Assembly (NCBI GenBank): GCA_965220185.1
Contig: OZ244807.1
Span: forward strand, 2,728,001-2,792,000
Length of the DNA stretch: 64,000 nucleotides
Direction of reading: 5' to 3'
DNA from: Azotimanducus sp965220185
GTDB lineage: Bacteria > Pseudomonadota > Gammaproteobacteria > Pseudomonadales > Azotimanducaceae
Below the pieces are notes generated by a model. The model saw only the letters and a program-made list of their open reading frames with translations, did no database searches and was not told the origin of the DNA. Made by a program: the position numbers and the translations under genes. Below are positions 51,385 to 60,588 of this stretch, piece by piece; the stretch's first letter is position 1, and each line of letters starts with the position of its first letter.

Positions 51385-52630
51385 TCCGGACGGCCTCAAC
51401 GTTTGGAACGAGCAGCGACTCGTTGGCTACCTGTGGCGAAACACCCACGGGATGATTGGTTTTCGCTATGACGCACACTGGATCGCGCAAGGCGGCTTCC
51501 AAATTTCCAACACACTACCCTTACGTGGAGACGAGTTTGCCCCCGAAGAGGGCTTGGCACATCGTTTCTTCGCCAATCTCCTCCCTGAGGGCGGTGTGCG
51601 TGACCGAATCGTTCGTGACTGGAAGCTTGCCAACACTGACTTTGACCTGCTTCGAGCCATAGGCGGAGAATGTGCTGGCGCACTCTCTTTATTGCAGGCG
51701 GAGCAGATTCCTGCGAGGCAATACGGCTATCAGAGAATCACCGACGAGGCACTTGTGAGACTCGTGAAGCGTCGCGGCGTGGTTCGGACAAGTGCAGAAG
51801 ACGGTTATCCGAGATTGTCACTTGCCGGGGCGCAAGACAAGTGCCCAGTGCTCGTGGACAAGAACATCTACTATCTGCCAACGAAAGAGTCTCCGTCGAG
51901 CCACATTCTAAAGTTCGAGCTGCCCGACTACCGACACCTGCCAGCCTATGAAACCTTCACCACCATGCTTGCGCAAGCACTTGGACTCCCCGCTGTTGAT
52001 ATTCGCCTGCGATCAATCGTCGGAATGCGCTACGCCGTGATTGAGCGCTACGACCGGCGACAGGCGCCAAATGGAGAGATCGCAAGGCTGCATCAGGAAG
52101 ATTTCTGCCAAGCATTGGGATTCGGTCATGAGCGCAAGTATCAAGCGGATGGCGGGCCGAGTTTCGCGGATTGTTACCGCCTGGTTCGAGACATTTCGAG
52201 CGAGCCAGCGACGGACATGCAGCATTTGCTGCGCTGGCAAATATTCAACGTACTTGCAGGCAATTCCGATGGTCATGCGAAGAACTTATCACTGCTCTAT
52301 CACGCGAATGGCGCTGTGAGGCTGGCGCCTTTCTATGACCTTGTTTGCACCAGAGCGATTCAGCGAATCGACGCTTCGCTCGCCTTTTCAGTTGGAACCG
52401 AGAGAAATCCAAGCCTTGTTTCCAAGAAGGATTGGCACGATCTCGCAGGCGCATGCGATGTACGCGAGCGCTTTATTGATAGTCAGATTCAGTCTGTTGC
52501 CGCGCGATTGACAGAGCAACTCAGTCCGGTTCGAGCCAGCTTCGAACAGCAATACGGTGAGTACCGGGGGTTGCAACGGATTGAGCAGGTTGTCGTGAAG
52601 CAATGTCGGCGAGCGACTGGTGCTCACTGA
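51365..52630 (+). CDS. hipA: HipA-type serine/threonine kinase toxin
   Basis: 421 residues from GTG 51365 (GTG 51377 is an alternative). HipA_N (LNVWNEQRLVGYLWRNTHGM) is followed by the kinase: the activation/P-loop segment PRLSLAGAQDKCPVL, YAVIERYDRR, the catalytic Asp in NVLAGNSDGHAKNLSLLY and the metal site LAPFYDLVCT. Family members phosphorylate aminoacyl-tRNA synthetases and induce persistence. The system appears complete. Confidence 0.9.
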   Translation: MQKGVLDPDGLNVWNEQRLVGYLWRNTHGMIGFRYDAHWIAQGGFQISNTLPLRGDEFAPEEGLAHRFFANLLPEGGVRDRIVRDWKLANTDFDLLRAIGGECAGALSLLQAEQIPARQYGYQRITDEALVRLVKRRGVVRTSAEDGYPRLSLAGAQDKCPVLVDKNIYYLPTKESPSSHILKFELPDYRHLPAYETFTTMLAQALGLPAVDIRLRSIVGMRYAVIERYDRRQAPNGEIARLHQEDFCQALGFGHERKYQADGGPSFADCYRLVRDISSEPATDMQHLLRWQIFNVLAGNSDGHAKNLSLLYHANGAVRLAPFYDLVCTRAIQRIDASLAFSVGTERNPSLVSKKDWHDLAGACDVRERFIDSQIQSVAARLTEQLSPVRASFEQQYGEYRGLQRIEQVVVKQCRRATGAH

Positions 52631-52640
52631 CTCCGTGACC

Positions 52641-54482
52641 TCACCTCAATTCCATCCCCTCCAAATCGCCTTTCTCGCGCCATGCCTTCAGAAGCGCATT
52701 GAACACATTGAGACCCGGCGCATAGCCTGAATTTTGCATGTTGGCACCGCGCCCGACCGTGCCTTCTCGGTTGTAGTAGCCGGGCGTGCACTCTTCGAGA
52801 AATGCGGTCACGCCAGCGCCCGCTTGTGAGATGATCTCCTGAATCCACGCTTCTTCAGCGTCCTTGGTGACTTCGACAACCTGCTTGCCGCGCTTCTTGA
52901 CTTCATCAATGATGTAGCTCACATGCATGGCCTGATCGTCGAACATGGCCGTCATGTTGACTGAAAAGGCATTCTGGTTGATGCCGATGGTGAACCAGTT
53001 TGGGAAGCCGTGGCTTGCAAGCCCATGCAAAGTTCGAAATCCGTCGCGCCAGTGATCGTAGAGGCTCAGGCACTCGCGCCCGATGGTGTCGAAGTCAACG
53101 CGCCGATGGGCGGAGGTGGTGATCTCGAAGCCGGTCGAAAAGATGATGCAGTCCACTTCGTATTCCTGCCCGTTCGCGACCACGCCCTGCTCGGCAATTC
53201 GCTCAACGCCTTGGGTGCCAGCGACATCCACCAGATGCACGTTGTCGCGATTGAAGGTCGCGAGGTATTCGTCATTGAAGGTCGGGCGCTTGCAGAACTG
53301 CCGGTACCAAGGCTTGAGTTTCTCGGCAGTTTGCGGGTCGTTCACGTGCGTCTCGACACGCGCGCGAATCTCGTTCATCTTCTCGAAATCGGCAATCTCG
53401 GCGCGCAGCTCGATCTCTTGCCTGTCAAGATCGCCCAAGTTCGAGCGGCGGTTCAACATAGACATGCCGAGTCGCCGCGCGATGTCGGTCCAGCCATCGG
53501 CCACCAAGTCCTCGCCAAAACTCTGTCCAGCGAGCACGGCTGCGAAATTAAGTCGCCGCTCGCGCTGCCAGCCGGGCTTGAGACTCTTGAACCAGTCCAT
53601 GTCGGTCGGCTTGTTGCCGCGCACATCCACCGACGAGGGCGTTCTTTGAAACACATAGAGCGTTTTCGCGTTTTCGCCTAGGAAAGGCACGCACTGAATG
53701 GCAGTCGCGCCCGTGCCGATGATGGCGACGCGCTTATCGGCAAGCTTGGTGAGGCCGCCCGTATGATCGCCGCCAGTGTAGCCGTAGTCCCAGCGCGCGG
53801 TGTGAAAGCTTGTGCCACGGAAGTCGTTGATGCCGGGAATGCCGGGCAATTTCGGGCGATTGGCGGGGCCGGTCGCTTGTATGACGAACTGCGCGAATAT
53901 GCGATCGTCCCGATGCGTGGAGACTTGCCAGAGTCCCTTGTCCTCGTGCCATTTGACTCGCGTGACGCGGGTTTGAAAGATGGCCCTGTCGTTCAGGTCG
54001 AAGTAGTCCGCCACCCGCTGCACGTGCTCGTAGATCTCCGGCGCGTAGGAATACTTCTCCTTCGGCACATAGCCGGTTTCGTCGAGCAGCGGCAGGTAGC
54101 AATAGGACTCGATATCGCACTGCGCCCCCGGGTAGCGATTCCAATACCACGTACCACCAAAATTGCCAGCCGATTCGATGATGCGAAAGTTCGTGATGCC
54201 ACGTTCTTTGAGCCGTGCGCTCGCCATCAGCCCGCTGAAACCGGCACCTATAACAACCACGTCAAGGGTCAGGTCGAGCGGTTCTCGATCAAAGTCTGGA
54301 TCCGCGTAAGGGTCATCCTCGGCAAACTTGGCGAGCTCGCCCGTCGATTCGAGATATTGCGAATCCGCATCCGCGCGAATGCGCCGGTCGCGCTCCGCAC
54401 GGTACTTCGCACGCAAGGTCTCAGGGTCGAAGTCGAGGTCGGGGAACAGGTTGTGAAGTCGCTCGCGTTCGCTCACTGTCAT
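52641..54482 (-). CDS. Flavin-containing Baeyer-Villiger-type monooxygenase
   Basis: 613 residues from ATG 54482. The FAD-binding VVVIGAGFSGLMASARLKER, the BVMO fingerprint region FRGTSFHTARWDYGY (F-x-G-x-x-x-H-x-x-x-W-D form) and the NADPH-binding VAIIGTGATAIQCVP are all present. Later come IIFSTGFEITTSA and MTAMFDDQAMHVSYII. An N-terminal extension of about 70 residues precedes the first Rossmann domain. It oxygenates ketones to esters or lactones. The substrate is unknown; neighbouring SDR and acyl-CoA genes fit steroid, terpenoid or alicyclic ketone breakdown. Confidence 0.9.
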   Translation of the reverse strand: MTVSERERLHNLFPDLDFDPETLRAKYRAERDRRIRADADSQYLESTGELAKFAEDDPYADPDFDREPLDLTLDVVVIGAGFSGLMASARLKERGITNFRIIESAGNFGGTWYWNRYPGAQCDIESYCYLPLLDETGYVPKEKYSYAPEIYEHVQRVADYFDLNDRAIFQTRVTRVKWHEDKGLWQVSTHRDDRIFAQFVIQATGPANRPKLPGIPGINDFRGTSFHTARWDYGYTGGDHTGGLTKLADKRVAIIGTGATAIQCVPFLGENAKTLYVFQRTPSSVDVRGNKPTDMDWFKSLKPGWQRERRLNFAAVLAGQSFGEDLVADGWTDIARRLGMSMLNRRSNLGDLDRQEIELRAEIADFEKMNEIRARVETHVNDPQTAEKLKPWYRQFCKRPTFNDEYLATFNRDNVHLVDVAGTQGVERIAEQGVVANGQEYEVDCIIFSTGFEITTSAHRRVDFDTIGRECLSLYDHWRDGFRTLHGLASHGFPNWFTIGINQNAFSVNMTAMFDDQAMHVSYIIDEVKKRGKQVVEVTKDAEEAWIQEIISQAGAGVTAFLEECTPGYYNREGTVGRGANMQNSGYAPGLNVFNALLKAWREKGDLEGMELR

Positions 54483-54571
54483 GTGCGAGTGTTGGATTAC
54501 CGGACACGGAGGACGGGAGTATAGCTGTGGGCAAGGAAGAACGCCCAAAGCTCAATTCCTGCGCGTCTGCG

Positions 54572-54590
54572 CTAGTGTCCTGTCGTATTG
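54572..54590. repeat. Remnant of palindromic-element end (type 2)
   Basis: CTAGTGTCCTGTCGTATTG matches the first 12 bases of the copy C and D left end (TAGTGTCCTGTG) and then diverges. It lies between the monooxygenase start and the antitoxin gene. No partner end was found nearby. Confidence 0.4.
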
Positions 54591-54702
54591 TCTTAGTAGC
54601 TCCGCTCGGCACGGAGACTCGGTAGAATGGTCGCTATTCATGCGGCTCTAACGGATGATTCGACAGTTCTTCGATACCTACAGCAACAATACGGGAAAGG
54701 AA

Positions 54703-54945
54703 ATGGGGAAATCAGTAACCCTGCGCCTTGAGGAGAGTATCTACGATGAGTTCTGCGAAGCGGCGGCAGCCGAGCAGCGCCCTGTTTTCAACTTAATTGA
54801 AGTAGCTGCTTTGGCACGAATTAGAGAGGCTCAATTCGTCGACGATATGGAGGCTGCGGAAATTCTGAACAATGACGCGCTGATCGAGAGAATGCGAAAC
54901 GGCTCCAAACAGGCACGCCAAGGCAAGGGGAAACTCGTTGCATGA
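54703..54945 (+). CDS. Ribbon-helix-helix antitoxin
   Basis: 80 residues from ATG 54703, with AAGGAA upstream; an in-frame ATG 54655 would add 16 residues. The start MGKSVTLRLEESIYDEFCEA fits an RHH beta strand and helix, and the C-terminal half (IERMRNGSKQARQGKGKLVA) is the basic toxin-binding type. Its TGA (54943-54945) overlaps a RelE-like toxin start, the usual relBE/parDE organisation. The toxin is broken, see 54938. Confidence 0.75.
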   Translation: MGKSVTLRLEESIYDEFCEAAAAEQRPVFNLIEVAALARIREAQFVDDMEAAEILNNDALIERMRNGSKQARQGKGKLVA

Positions 54946-54976
54946 ATACCGCATCTTCGAGACCGAACTATTTCAA
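54938..54976 (+). pseudogene. RelE-like toxin, N-terminal stub
   Basis: From TTG 54938, overlapping the antitoxin end, the product reads MHEYRIFETELFQ, matching the first strand and helix of RelE/ParE toxins. After this point similarity ends. A second fragment with the later part of such a toxin lies at 56268, on the far side of the ATPase gene, so the toxin seems split by an insertion or rearrangement. Confidence 0.65.
54942..54969. repeat. 28-bp direct repeat, left copy
   Basis: ATGAATACCGCATCTTCGAG plus eight more bases (54942-54969) recurs at 56392-56419 with one mismatch. Weaker similarity extends about 20 bp upstream (AAGGCAxGGGGAA). The pair flanks the ATPase gene. Confidence 0.8.
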
Positions 54977-55096
54977 ATGGAATCCCACGCCACAGTGCGC
55001 AAGTGCGCGGCACTCCATCCCTGTTCTGTCCTTGTTCATTCAGGTGCCCGTGCTAGAGTCGCGGCGTGTTTTTTCAATTTCTTGAAGAATCATTTG

Positions 55097-56338
55097 ATGC
55101 GCCGCTTCAATCCCACAGCCCTGCAAAAGTACATTGATAAAAAAGACCGTACAACGCCTCTTCTTTTTACCGGCCGTCGTGAAGAACTTGCCATCGCTCA
55201 CGCGGCACTCGGCAACCTAAAGGAGGAACAGACACAGGGCAACACGGTTGTGTTCCAAGGCGCACCCGGCGCCGGCAAGACAGCACTTCTTGAGCACATC
55301 AAAGATACGCTTGCGAATGAATGCGATTCAGCAAAACTCTCCGCACCGTTGATTGGGCAACCGCATGAAGCGCTGTTCGAAGTTCTCAAACAAATCGAAC
55401 CTGACACCGCCGAAACGCTACGCAAATCCCATCAAATCACGAAACACGGTGATGTGAACTTCGGTGTGGGATCAGGCGGCGTTTCATCGTCATCCACATC
55501 AACGCCGGAAGACATCACCACACTCCATCGTCTCATGGATGAACGGAAGAGCAACAAGCCGCTTGTGCTGTTCCTTGATGAAGCACAAAACGCGGAAGGC
55601 GATCTCCCATCAGGCAGAAGCACAATCCTTCAAACACTCCATGAAGGCGATGCTGGGAAAGTATGCCTCATCGCTGGCGGATTAAGCGACACCGAAGCAA
55701 GGCTGAATCAACTTGGTGTTTCAAGACTGTCGTTCGGCAACATGGCGACACTCCAGCCACTGCATGAACAAGAAGTGATTGTTTCACTTGAAGCGTTCCT
55801 CAACAACGAAGATTTCTGTATTGAAGTGGGCGGGTGCGACACAGCGCCCCTCCAGCAACTCGTCATCAACGAATCTTCGGGATGGCCACAGCATCTGACA
55901 AACACCCTACATGCCATCGGCGAAGAGTTGATCAAGGTCAATGGACAACTCGCAGAATGTCATATCAATGCGATACAACGACGGTCACAAGCTCGAAGAG
56001 AAGACTATTACATGCGTCGGGTAGAGACTATTCCTGAACCCCTTTTGTACGAAGTGGTTTCAACAATACCGAAAGGTGGGAGCGTGAAGGAATATATGGT
56101 GTATGAAGCCGTCGAACGTGCGTACAAAAGCCACCCGCTTATCAATCAAAAACTGCCATACGAGGAAGCATTCCATAGGCTTGTTCATCGCGGTGTGCTC
56201 CAAGAAGACACAACCGGCAACCTTACAGTACCCATCCCATCCATGCACGACTACATCAAACACCGGAGTTCGAAAGCTACGGCAGAAGGTTTACCCTCGA
56301 CTGCGGGAACATCCGCACTTCGGGCTGAGTGTTCGTAA
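55097..56338 (+). CDS. AAA ATPase of unknown function
   Basis: 413 residues from ATG 55097. Walker A lies in FQGAPGAGKTALLEHI (about residues 54-62), Walker B in LVLFLDEAQNAEG, sensor-like residues in LIAGGLSDTEARL, and an ORC/Cdc6-like winged-helix end is possible. The frame is open back to 54938, but the upstream 53 codons include the toxin stub and are probably not part of it. The last about 24 codons run through a RelE fragment in another frame, so the native C-terminus is probably near DYIKH. It lies between a toxin-antitoxin remnant and McrBC; a defence role is possible but unproven. Confidence 0.75.
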   Translation: MRRFNPTALQKYIDKKDRTTPLLFTGRREELAIAHAALGNLKEEQTQGNTVVFQGAPGAGKTALLEHIKDTLANECDSAKLSAPLIGQPHEALFEVLKQIEPDTAETLRKSHQITKHGDVNFGVGSGGVSSSSTSTPEDITTLHRLMDERKSNKPLVLFLDEAQNAEGDLPSGRSTILQTLHEGDAGKVCLIAGGLSDTEARLNQLGVSRLSFGNMATLQPLHEQEVIVSLEAFLNNEDFCIEVGGCDTAPLQQLVINESSGWPQHLTNTLHAIGEELIKVNGQLAECHINAIQRRSQARREDYYMRRVETIPEPLLYEVVSTIPKGGSVKEYMVYEAVERAYKSHPLINQKLPYEEAFHRLVHRGVLQEDTTGNLTVPIPSMHDYIKHRSSKATAEGLPSTAGTSALRAECS

Positions 56339-56435
56339 GCTAAAGAGCTTGTCGGCCCGACAGCGTGCGAAGGCACGGGGAACTTTATTGGATGAATACC
56401 GCATCTTCGAGGCCGAACTGATCATAAAGACATGC
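56268..56435 (+). pseudogene. RelE-like toxin central fragment and second toxin head
   Basis: The frame reads VRKLRQKVYPRLREHPHFGL and SVRKLKSL, the middle of RelE toxins (KKLxxYVYPQLRExPxFGxNIxKLxxY). It then goes through RQRAKARGTLL into DEYRIFEAELI, a second toxin-like start (direct repeat 56392-56419), and ends before mcrB. It is not a functional gene. It marks the right border of the rearranged segment. Confidence 0.65.
56392..56419. repeat. 28-bp direct repeat, right copy
   Basis: 27 of 28 bases are identical to 54942-54969, offset 1450 bp. It lies 18 bp upstream of the mcrB start. Confidence 0.8.
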
Positions 56436-56436
56436 C

Positions 56437-58512
56437 ATGAAAGAAATCTATGACTGGGTGCCTTGGTTTGCCGAGCTTGCCAAGAGGATTGCGGATGGGG
56501 GCGAGAGGTATCTCGTTGAGCGTGCGAAGAACGTTGAATGGGGAACGCCTGTTGAAGAGTTTCGGTTGTTCAGGTATGGCGACGAGAATATTGATCCTTT
56601 TTCGTTCATTTACACGCTAGCTTCTCGGAACACCACTAACCTGCGAGAGCCCGTTTTCAGCAGCGTAGCGAGGGTATTCGACGTACCTGATCTCTTCCCG
56701 CTCGACAACCCTGAAGCACAAACTTTCCCCACTCCCGGTTCTCATACCAACCTACTGTTTCATGACGGAAGAAGTGGAAGCCCCGATACACTGTGGAGAC
56801 TGCTGAAAGCAGCCGTCCGAGGGCGGAGCGATGTGCGAAAAGAAGATTTTGATAGCGCCTTGGAGATCAGGCAAGTAGCCAAAAACAAACTCACGCAAAC
56901 TCTATTCCTCATCAACGGCAGGGAGTTCTTCCCATACGACGACACTATGCAGGCATTGGGCATCACGCCACGCATGGACGGCGGAACATTCAGCTTCGAG
57001 GCATACATGCGGATTATGGAAGCAGTTCGCGATGTTTTTCAAGATTGTGATGATGCAGAGATCAACTTGTTCGCTTTCCTTCAAGGCAAACTAAATCTCA
57101 ATCCAAGTCAATGCTTTGTCGTCAACACGAATGTCGATGGCGATGGAAAGGACTATTGGGAAGATTTCGCACTCAACAATTGGGTGTACACCGGAGCTCC
57201 GAAGTCCGGAACGAGTTGGCAAGAGTTCAGATCAGCAAAAACCAACGGCTATCCGCTGGCTGAACCTACGCCAGGCGATATCCTGTTAGTAAGAACCGGT
57301 GACCGCGGTCGTGGTATGGGCATCGTGCACGAGAACGGATATAAGAAGGAGCTATCTGCAGAGTCAAAACTGCATGTGATATGGATCAACAAATCGGAGA
57401 GAGATTTGTCGATTGGCACCTCTCGGGGGCCAGGATTCATGAGAGGTAACAACCAGTGGGGCAGAGCTTTTCGAGAGGCGTATCCCGAAACTTTTGCTAT
57501 GTTGGATCGACTCGCACCAAGTAAGCCGGAGCAGACCTCAAACCGGTCTTCAAACACTCGCGTTCATAAAGGGAGCACCCATCCCCTCAACACAATCCTC
57601 TACGGACCGCCGGGAACCGGCAAGACATTCGCCACCTTCAAGCGCTGCGTTGAAATCTGCGATGGCGAGGCATTCGAAGGTGAGACCGAAATTCACAAGC
57701 GCTATCGAAAGCTGGTCGAGAATGGTCAGGTCGAGTTCGTCACCTTCCATCAGTCATACGGCTATGAGGAATTCGTCGAAGGTCTGCGACCAGTCGCATC
57801 GCAAGACGGGACGAGTATCAAAGTCAGGAAGGGCGTGATTAGACGCATTGCGAAGCGCGCTCGCAAGTCTACCCAACGTCATGTGCTGGTGATCGACGAA
57901 ATCAATCGCGCCAATATCTCGAAAGTGATGGGCGAGTTGATCACACTGATTGAAGCTGACAAGCGGAAAGGGCGAGCCAACGAGGTGCGGGTTACTCTGC
58001 CTCATTCGCAAAAATCTTTCAGCTTGCCGCGCAATCTCTACATCCTCAGCACCATGAATACGGCGGACCGATCCATCGCGCTCTTGGATGTGGCACTTCG
58101 CAGGCGATTCGACTTTGAAGAAATGCTCCCCAAGCCAGAACTCCTACAAGATGCGGAAGAAGAAACAGGCGTAGAACTACCCAAAGTGCTAGAGACCATC
58201 AACAAACGCCTCGAATACCTCATCGACCGTGACCACTTGATCGGCCATGCTTGGCTCATGCAAGTCGAATCACGTGACGAACTCGACGCATGCATGCGCC
58301 ACAAGATCATTCCGTTGATCGCCGAGTATTTCTTTGAGGACTGGTCGAAAGTCCACGCCGTGCTTGGCGGCGGCGACGGATTTCTCAACCAACAGAAACT
58401 CGAACCGCCCAAAGATGTGTCTGATGGCATTGGTGATGATCGATACAGTTGGCGGCTGCACGACAACTTTAAAGATAGCGCCTACGACGAGCTCATTGGT
58501 CAATCTAAGTGA
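56437..58512 (+). CDS. mcrB: McrB-type AAA+ GTPase of a type IV restriction system
   Basis: 691 residues. The C-terminal half is McrB-like: Walker A ILYGPPGTGKTFATF (from residue 390), FVTFHQSYGYEEFVEGLRP, Walker B LVIDEINRANISKVMGELIT (about 485) and the hallmark STMNTADRSIALLDVALRRRF (MNTADRS from 540). The N-terminal 380 residues are not the E. coli McrB DNA-binding domain. They include a segment (about 245-330: WVYTGAPKSGTSWQEF, PGDILLVRTGDRGRGMGIVH) that looks EVE/PUA-like and could read modified bases. It forms a ring that powers McrC and overlaps mcrC by 4 bp. Confidence 0.9.
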   Translation: MKEIYDWVPWFAELAKRIADGGERYLVERAKNVEWGTPVEEFRLFRYGDENIDPFSFIYTLASRNTTNLREPVFSSVARVFDVPDLFPLDNPEAQTFPTPGSHTNLLFHDGRSGSPDTLWRLLKAAVRGRSDVRKEDFDSALEIRQVAKNKLTQTLFLINGREFFPYDDTMQALGITPRMDGGTFSFEAYMRIMEAVRDVFQDCDDAEINLFAFLQGKLNLNPSQCFVVNTNVDGDGKDYWEDFALNNWVYTGAPKSGTSWQEFRSAKTNGYPLAEPTPGDILLVRTGDRGRGMGIVHENGYKKELSAESKLHVIWINKSERDLSIGTSRGPGFMRGNNQWGRAFREAYPETFAMLDRLAPSKPEQTSNRSSNTRVHKGSTHPLNTILYGPPGTGKTFATFKRCVEICDGEAFEGETEIHKRYRKLVENGQVEFVTFHQSYGYEEFVEGLRPVASQDGTSIKVRKGVIRRIAKRARKSTQRHVLVIDEINRANISKVMGELITLIEADKRKGRANEVRVTLPHSQKSFSLPRNLYILSTMNTADRSIALLDVALRRRFDFEEMLPKPELLQDAEEETGVELPKVLETINKRLEYLIDRDHLIGHAWLMQVESRDELDACMRHKIIPLIAEYFFEDWSKVHAVLGGGDGFLNQQKLEPPKDVSDGIGDDRYSWRLHDNFKDSAYDELIGQSK

Positions 58513-59768
58513 TCAAGACCATTCGCGAGTGGGACGAGATTGAAATCCTCTCCGAAGGCATTGACGACAGAATCGCCGATCAACTGTGTGAACTGGCGGC
58601 GCACGAATCCAAGCGGCTCAAAGTCAACACGCCCGCGCTTTCTTGGAAGAACCGCACAACCTTGAAGGCCGGGCAAGTCGTCGGCGTCCTCGCTGTCCCC
58701 TCATTCAGCTTGGAGATTCTGCCCAAAATCGAGGGCCAGAACGACACGCGAGTGCGCGAAGCCCTGACGCACATGCTGAACGTCGCTTGGGACCTTCCCG
58801 TGGTCACGAGCACGACAACATCAATGGGACGCCAGAGTCACGACTTGCTTGAAGTCCTCATTACGTCCTTCACCGAAAAATTCCTCGCCGTCGTGAGACG
58901 CGGGCTGCCACGTCGTTACGTGTCCTTTGAAGACGAATTGACGCTGCTGCGAGGTCGTCTCAATGTCAAGAAACAGATCGTCAACAACCTCATTCGGCCA
59001 GAAAAGCTCGCCTGCGAGTTCGATGAACTTTCCGTTGACACGCCGCTGAACCGGGTGCTCAAAGCGACGGTTCGCCTACTTGAATCCCATGCTCGCTCGG
59101 CAGACAATCGCCGCCGCCTGCTTGAACTGCGTACACGTCTCGAATCCGTTGCGAACAGCGCCTCGCCCTTACAAGCCTTACAAGAGCGAGTTCGATTAGA
59201 TCGAACCAACACCGCCTTCCACGAGCTGTATCGCCTCGCCAAATTGCTGCTGCAACGCGCTTGGCAGAGCACCAACATCGGAAAGATCTCCGGCATCGCG
59301 CTGCTATTTCCGATGAATGACCTTTTTGAGGCATTTGTCGCGCGCAGCCTAAAACGGGCACTGCCGGGACGCAATGTTCGCATTCAGGATTCAAGTAAGT
59401 TCGTCCTCTGGGACGAGATTAAGAAGGAGAACCTGATGCGCCTTCGACCAGATTTGGTTGTGGACAAAGATACAGTGATCGACACCAAATGGAAGCGCTT
59501 GGATGAGACAGAACAGGAACACCTCGGCGTCAGCCAAGCGGATGTCTATCAAATGATCGCTTACGGGCTTGCATACAAGGCCAAGCGCCTCATGCTGCTC
59601 TATCCATGGCATCAAGGGCTCGATTGTGGCTTCATCCAAAAGCACTGGAATGTCCAGGGTGTTGAACCCAAAATGGAGCTTTATGTGGCAACTATTGATG
59701 TAGGCGCACCCGAAGACGTGCCAACTAAGCTTGGGCGTCGCTTTGGGCTGCCTTCTACGATTTGGTAG
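58509..59768 (+). CDS. mcrC: McrC-type endonuclease subunit
   Basis: 419 residues. The N-terminal region (REWDEIEILSEGID, and GVLAVPSFSLEILPKIEG) is the McrC domain that contacts McrB. The C-terminal PD-(D/E)xK nuclease shows RPDLVVDKDTVIDTKWK (D315, D325, K327) followed by QADVYQMIAYGLAYK. It cleaves modified DNA together with McrB. Start ATG 58509 overlaps mcrB. The 3' end overlaps the SDR gene by 14 bp tail to tail. Confidence 0.92.
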   Translation: MIKTIREWDEIEILSEGIDDRIADQLCELAAHESKRLKVNTPALSWKNRTTLKAGQVVGVLAVPSFSLEILPKIEGQNDTRVREALTHMLNVAWDLPVVTSTTTSMGRQSHDLLEVLITSFTEKFLAVVRRGLPRRYVSFEDELTLLRGRLNVKKQIVNNLIRPEKLACEFDELSVDTPLNRVLKATVRLLESHARSADNRRRLLELRTRLESVANSASPLQALQERVRLDRTNTAFHELYRLAKLLLQRAWQSTNIGKISGIALLFPMNDLFEAFVARSLKRALPGRNVRIQDSSKFVLWDEIKKENLMRLRPDLVVDKDTVIDTKWKRLDETEQEHLGVSQADVYQMIAYGLAYKAKRLMLLYPWHQGLDCGFIQKHWNVQGVEPKMELYVATIDVGAPEDVPTKLGRRFGLPSTIW

Positions 59769-60588
59769 TCAACCAGTCCGCGGGCAGATCTGCGCCTTCA
59801 AAGAGGCGCGTCTGGAATCGTCTCATGCCATAGAGCCAGCGATCAATATCGGTCGCCTTGCGGCGCACATACTCGGCCACTTCGGGATGCGGCAGCACCC
59901 AGAAGCGTTCTTCCCTGATTGCCGCAAGGCATTCAGCCGCGACGTGTTCGGGCGTCAACACGCCATCGCCCGAAGCAACGCCTAGTGCTGGCAGGGCACC
60001 CGCCTGCGGGCTATTGGCACCGATATTGGTGTCCACAGCTTGCGGGCAGAGCACGGAGACACCGATGCCTTGATGCCCGTGCGTGATCGCAATCCATTCG
60101 GCGAGCGACACGGCGGCGTGCTTGGTGATCGAATAGGCGAGCGAGCCAATCTGGCTTAGCAAACCGGCAGCCGATGCGGTGCTCATGATGTAACCGCGAC
60201 CGCGCTCGATCATCGAAGGCAAGACCGTGCGCGCCGCATAGATATGCGACATCACATGCACTTGCCACATGCGGTCGATGTCTTCGTTGGATGTTTCCAG
60301 ACCGCCCCGGGTGACATACCCCGCGTTCGACATAAAGAGGTCAATGGGGCCGACTTCGGCCTCGGTGGTAGCGACCATCTGCCTGATTTCGCCCTCGCTC
60401 GCCACATCCAAGCCCACGCCTCGGCCACCAATCTGCGCGGCCACGGCCTTTGCGCCAGCTTCGTCCCGATCTGCAACCACCACATGGCGCGCGCCTTCAG
60501 CGGCAAACGCTTTCGCGAGCGCACGGCCAATGCCCGATGCACCGCCGGTGACAACTGCGATACCGTTGCTCAGTTCCATTCGCGACAT
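59755..60588 (-). CDS. Short-chain dehydrogenase/reductase
   Basis: 277 residues from ATG 60588 (ATG 60579 also possible). The cofactor motif IAVVTGGASGIGRALAKAFA with VVVADRDE suggests NAD(H) preference. The catalytic residues are Ser in MSTASAAGLLS and Tyr-Lys in YSITKHA, with SNAG earlier. The substrate is unknown. The C-terminal extension (VAEYVRRKATDIDRWLYGMR) is typical of SDRs near acyl-CoA or aromatic ketone genes. Confidence 0.9.
   Translation of the reverse strand: MSRMELSNGIAVVTGGASGIGRALAKAFAAEGARHVVVADRDEAGAKAVAAQIGGRGVGLDVASEGEIRQMVATTEAEVGPIDLFMSNAGYVTRGGLETSNEDIDRMWQVHVMSHIYAARTVLPSMIERGRGYIMSTASAAGLLSQIGSLAYSITKHAAVSLAEWIAITHGHQGIGVSVLCPQAVDTNIGANSPQAGALPALGVASGDGVLTPEHVAAECLAAIREERFWVLPHPEVAEYVRRKATDIDRWLYGMRRFQTRLFEGADLPADWLTTKS

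Noticed and set aside
54938..56338. A fused toxin-ATPase protein of 466 residues
   Set aside because: The frame is open, but residues 14-53 have no protein-like pattern and the ATPase has its own ATG at 55097. The fusion looks accidental.
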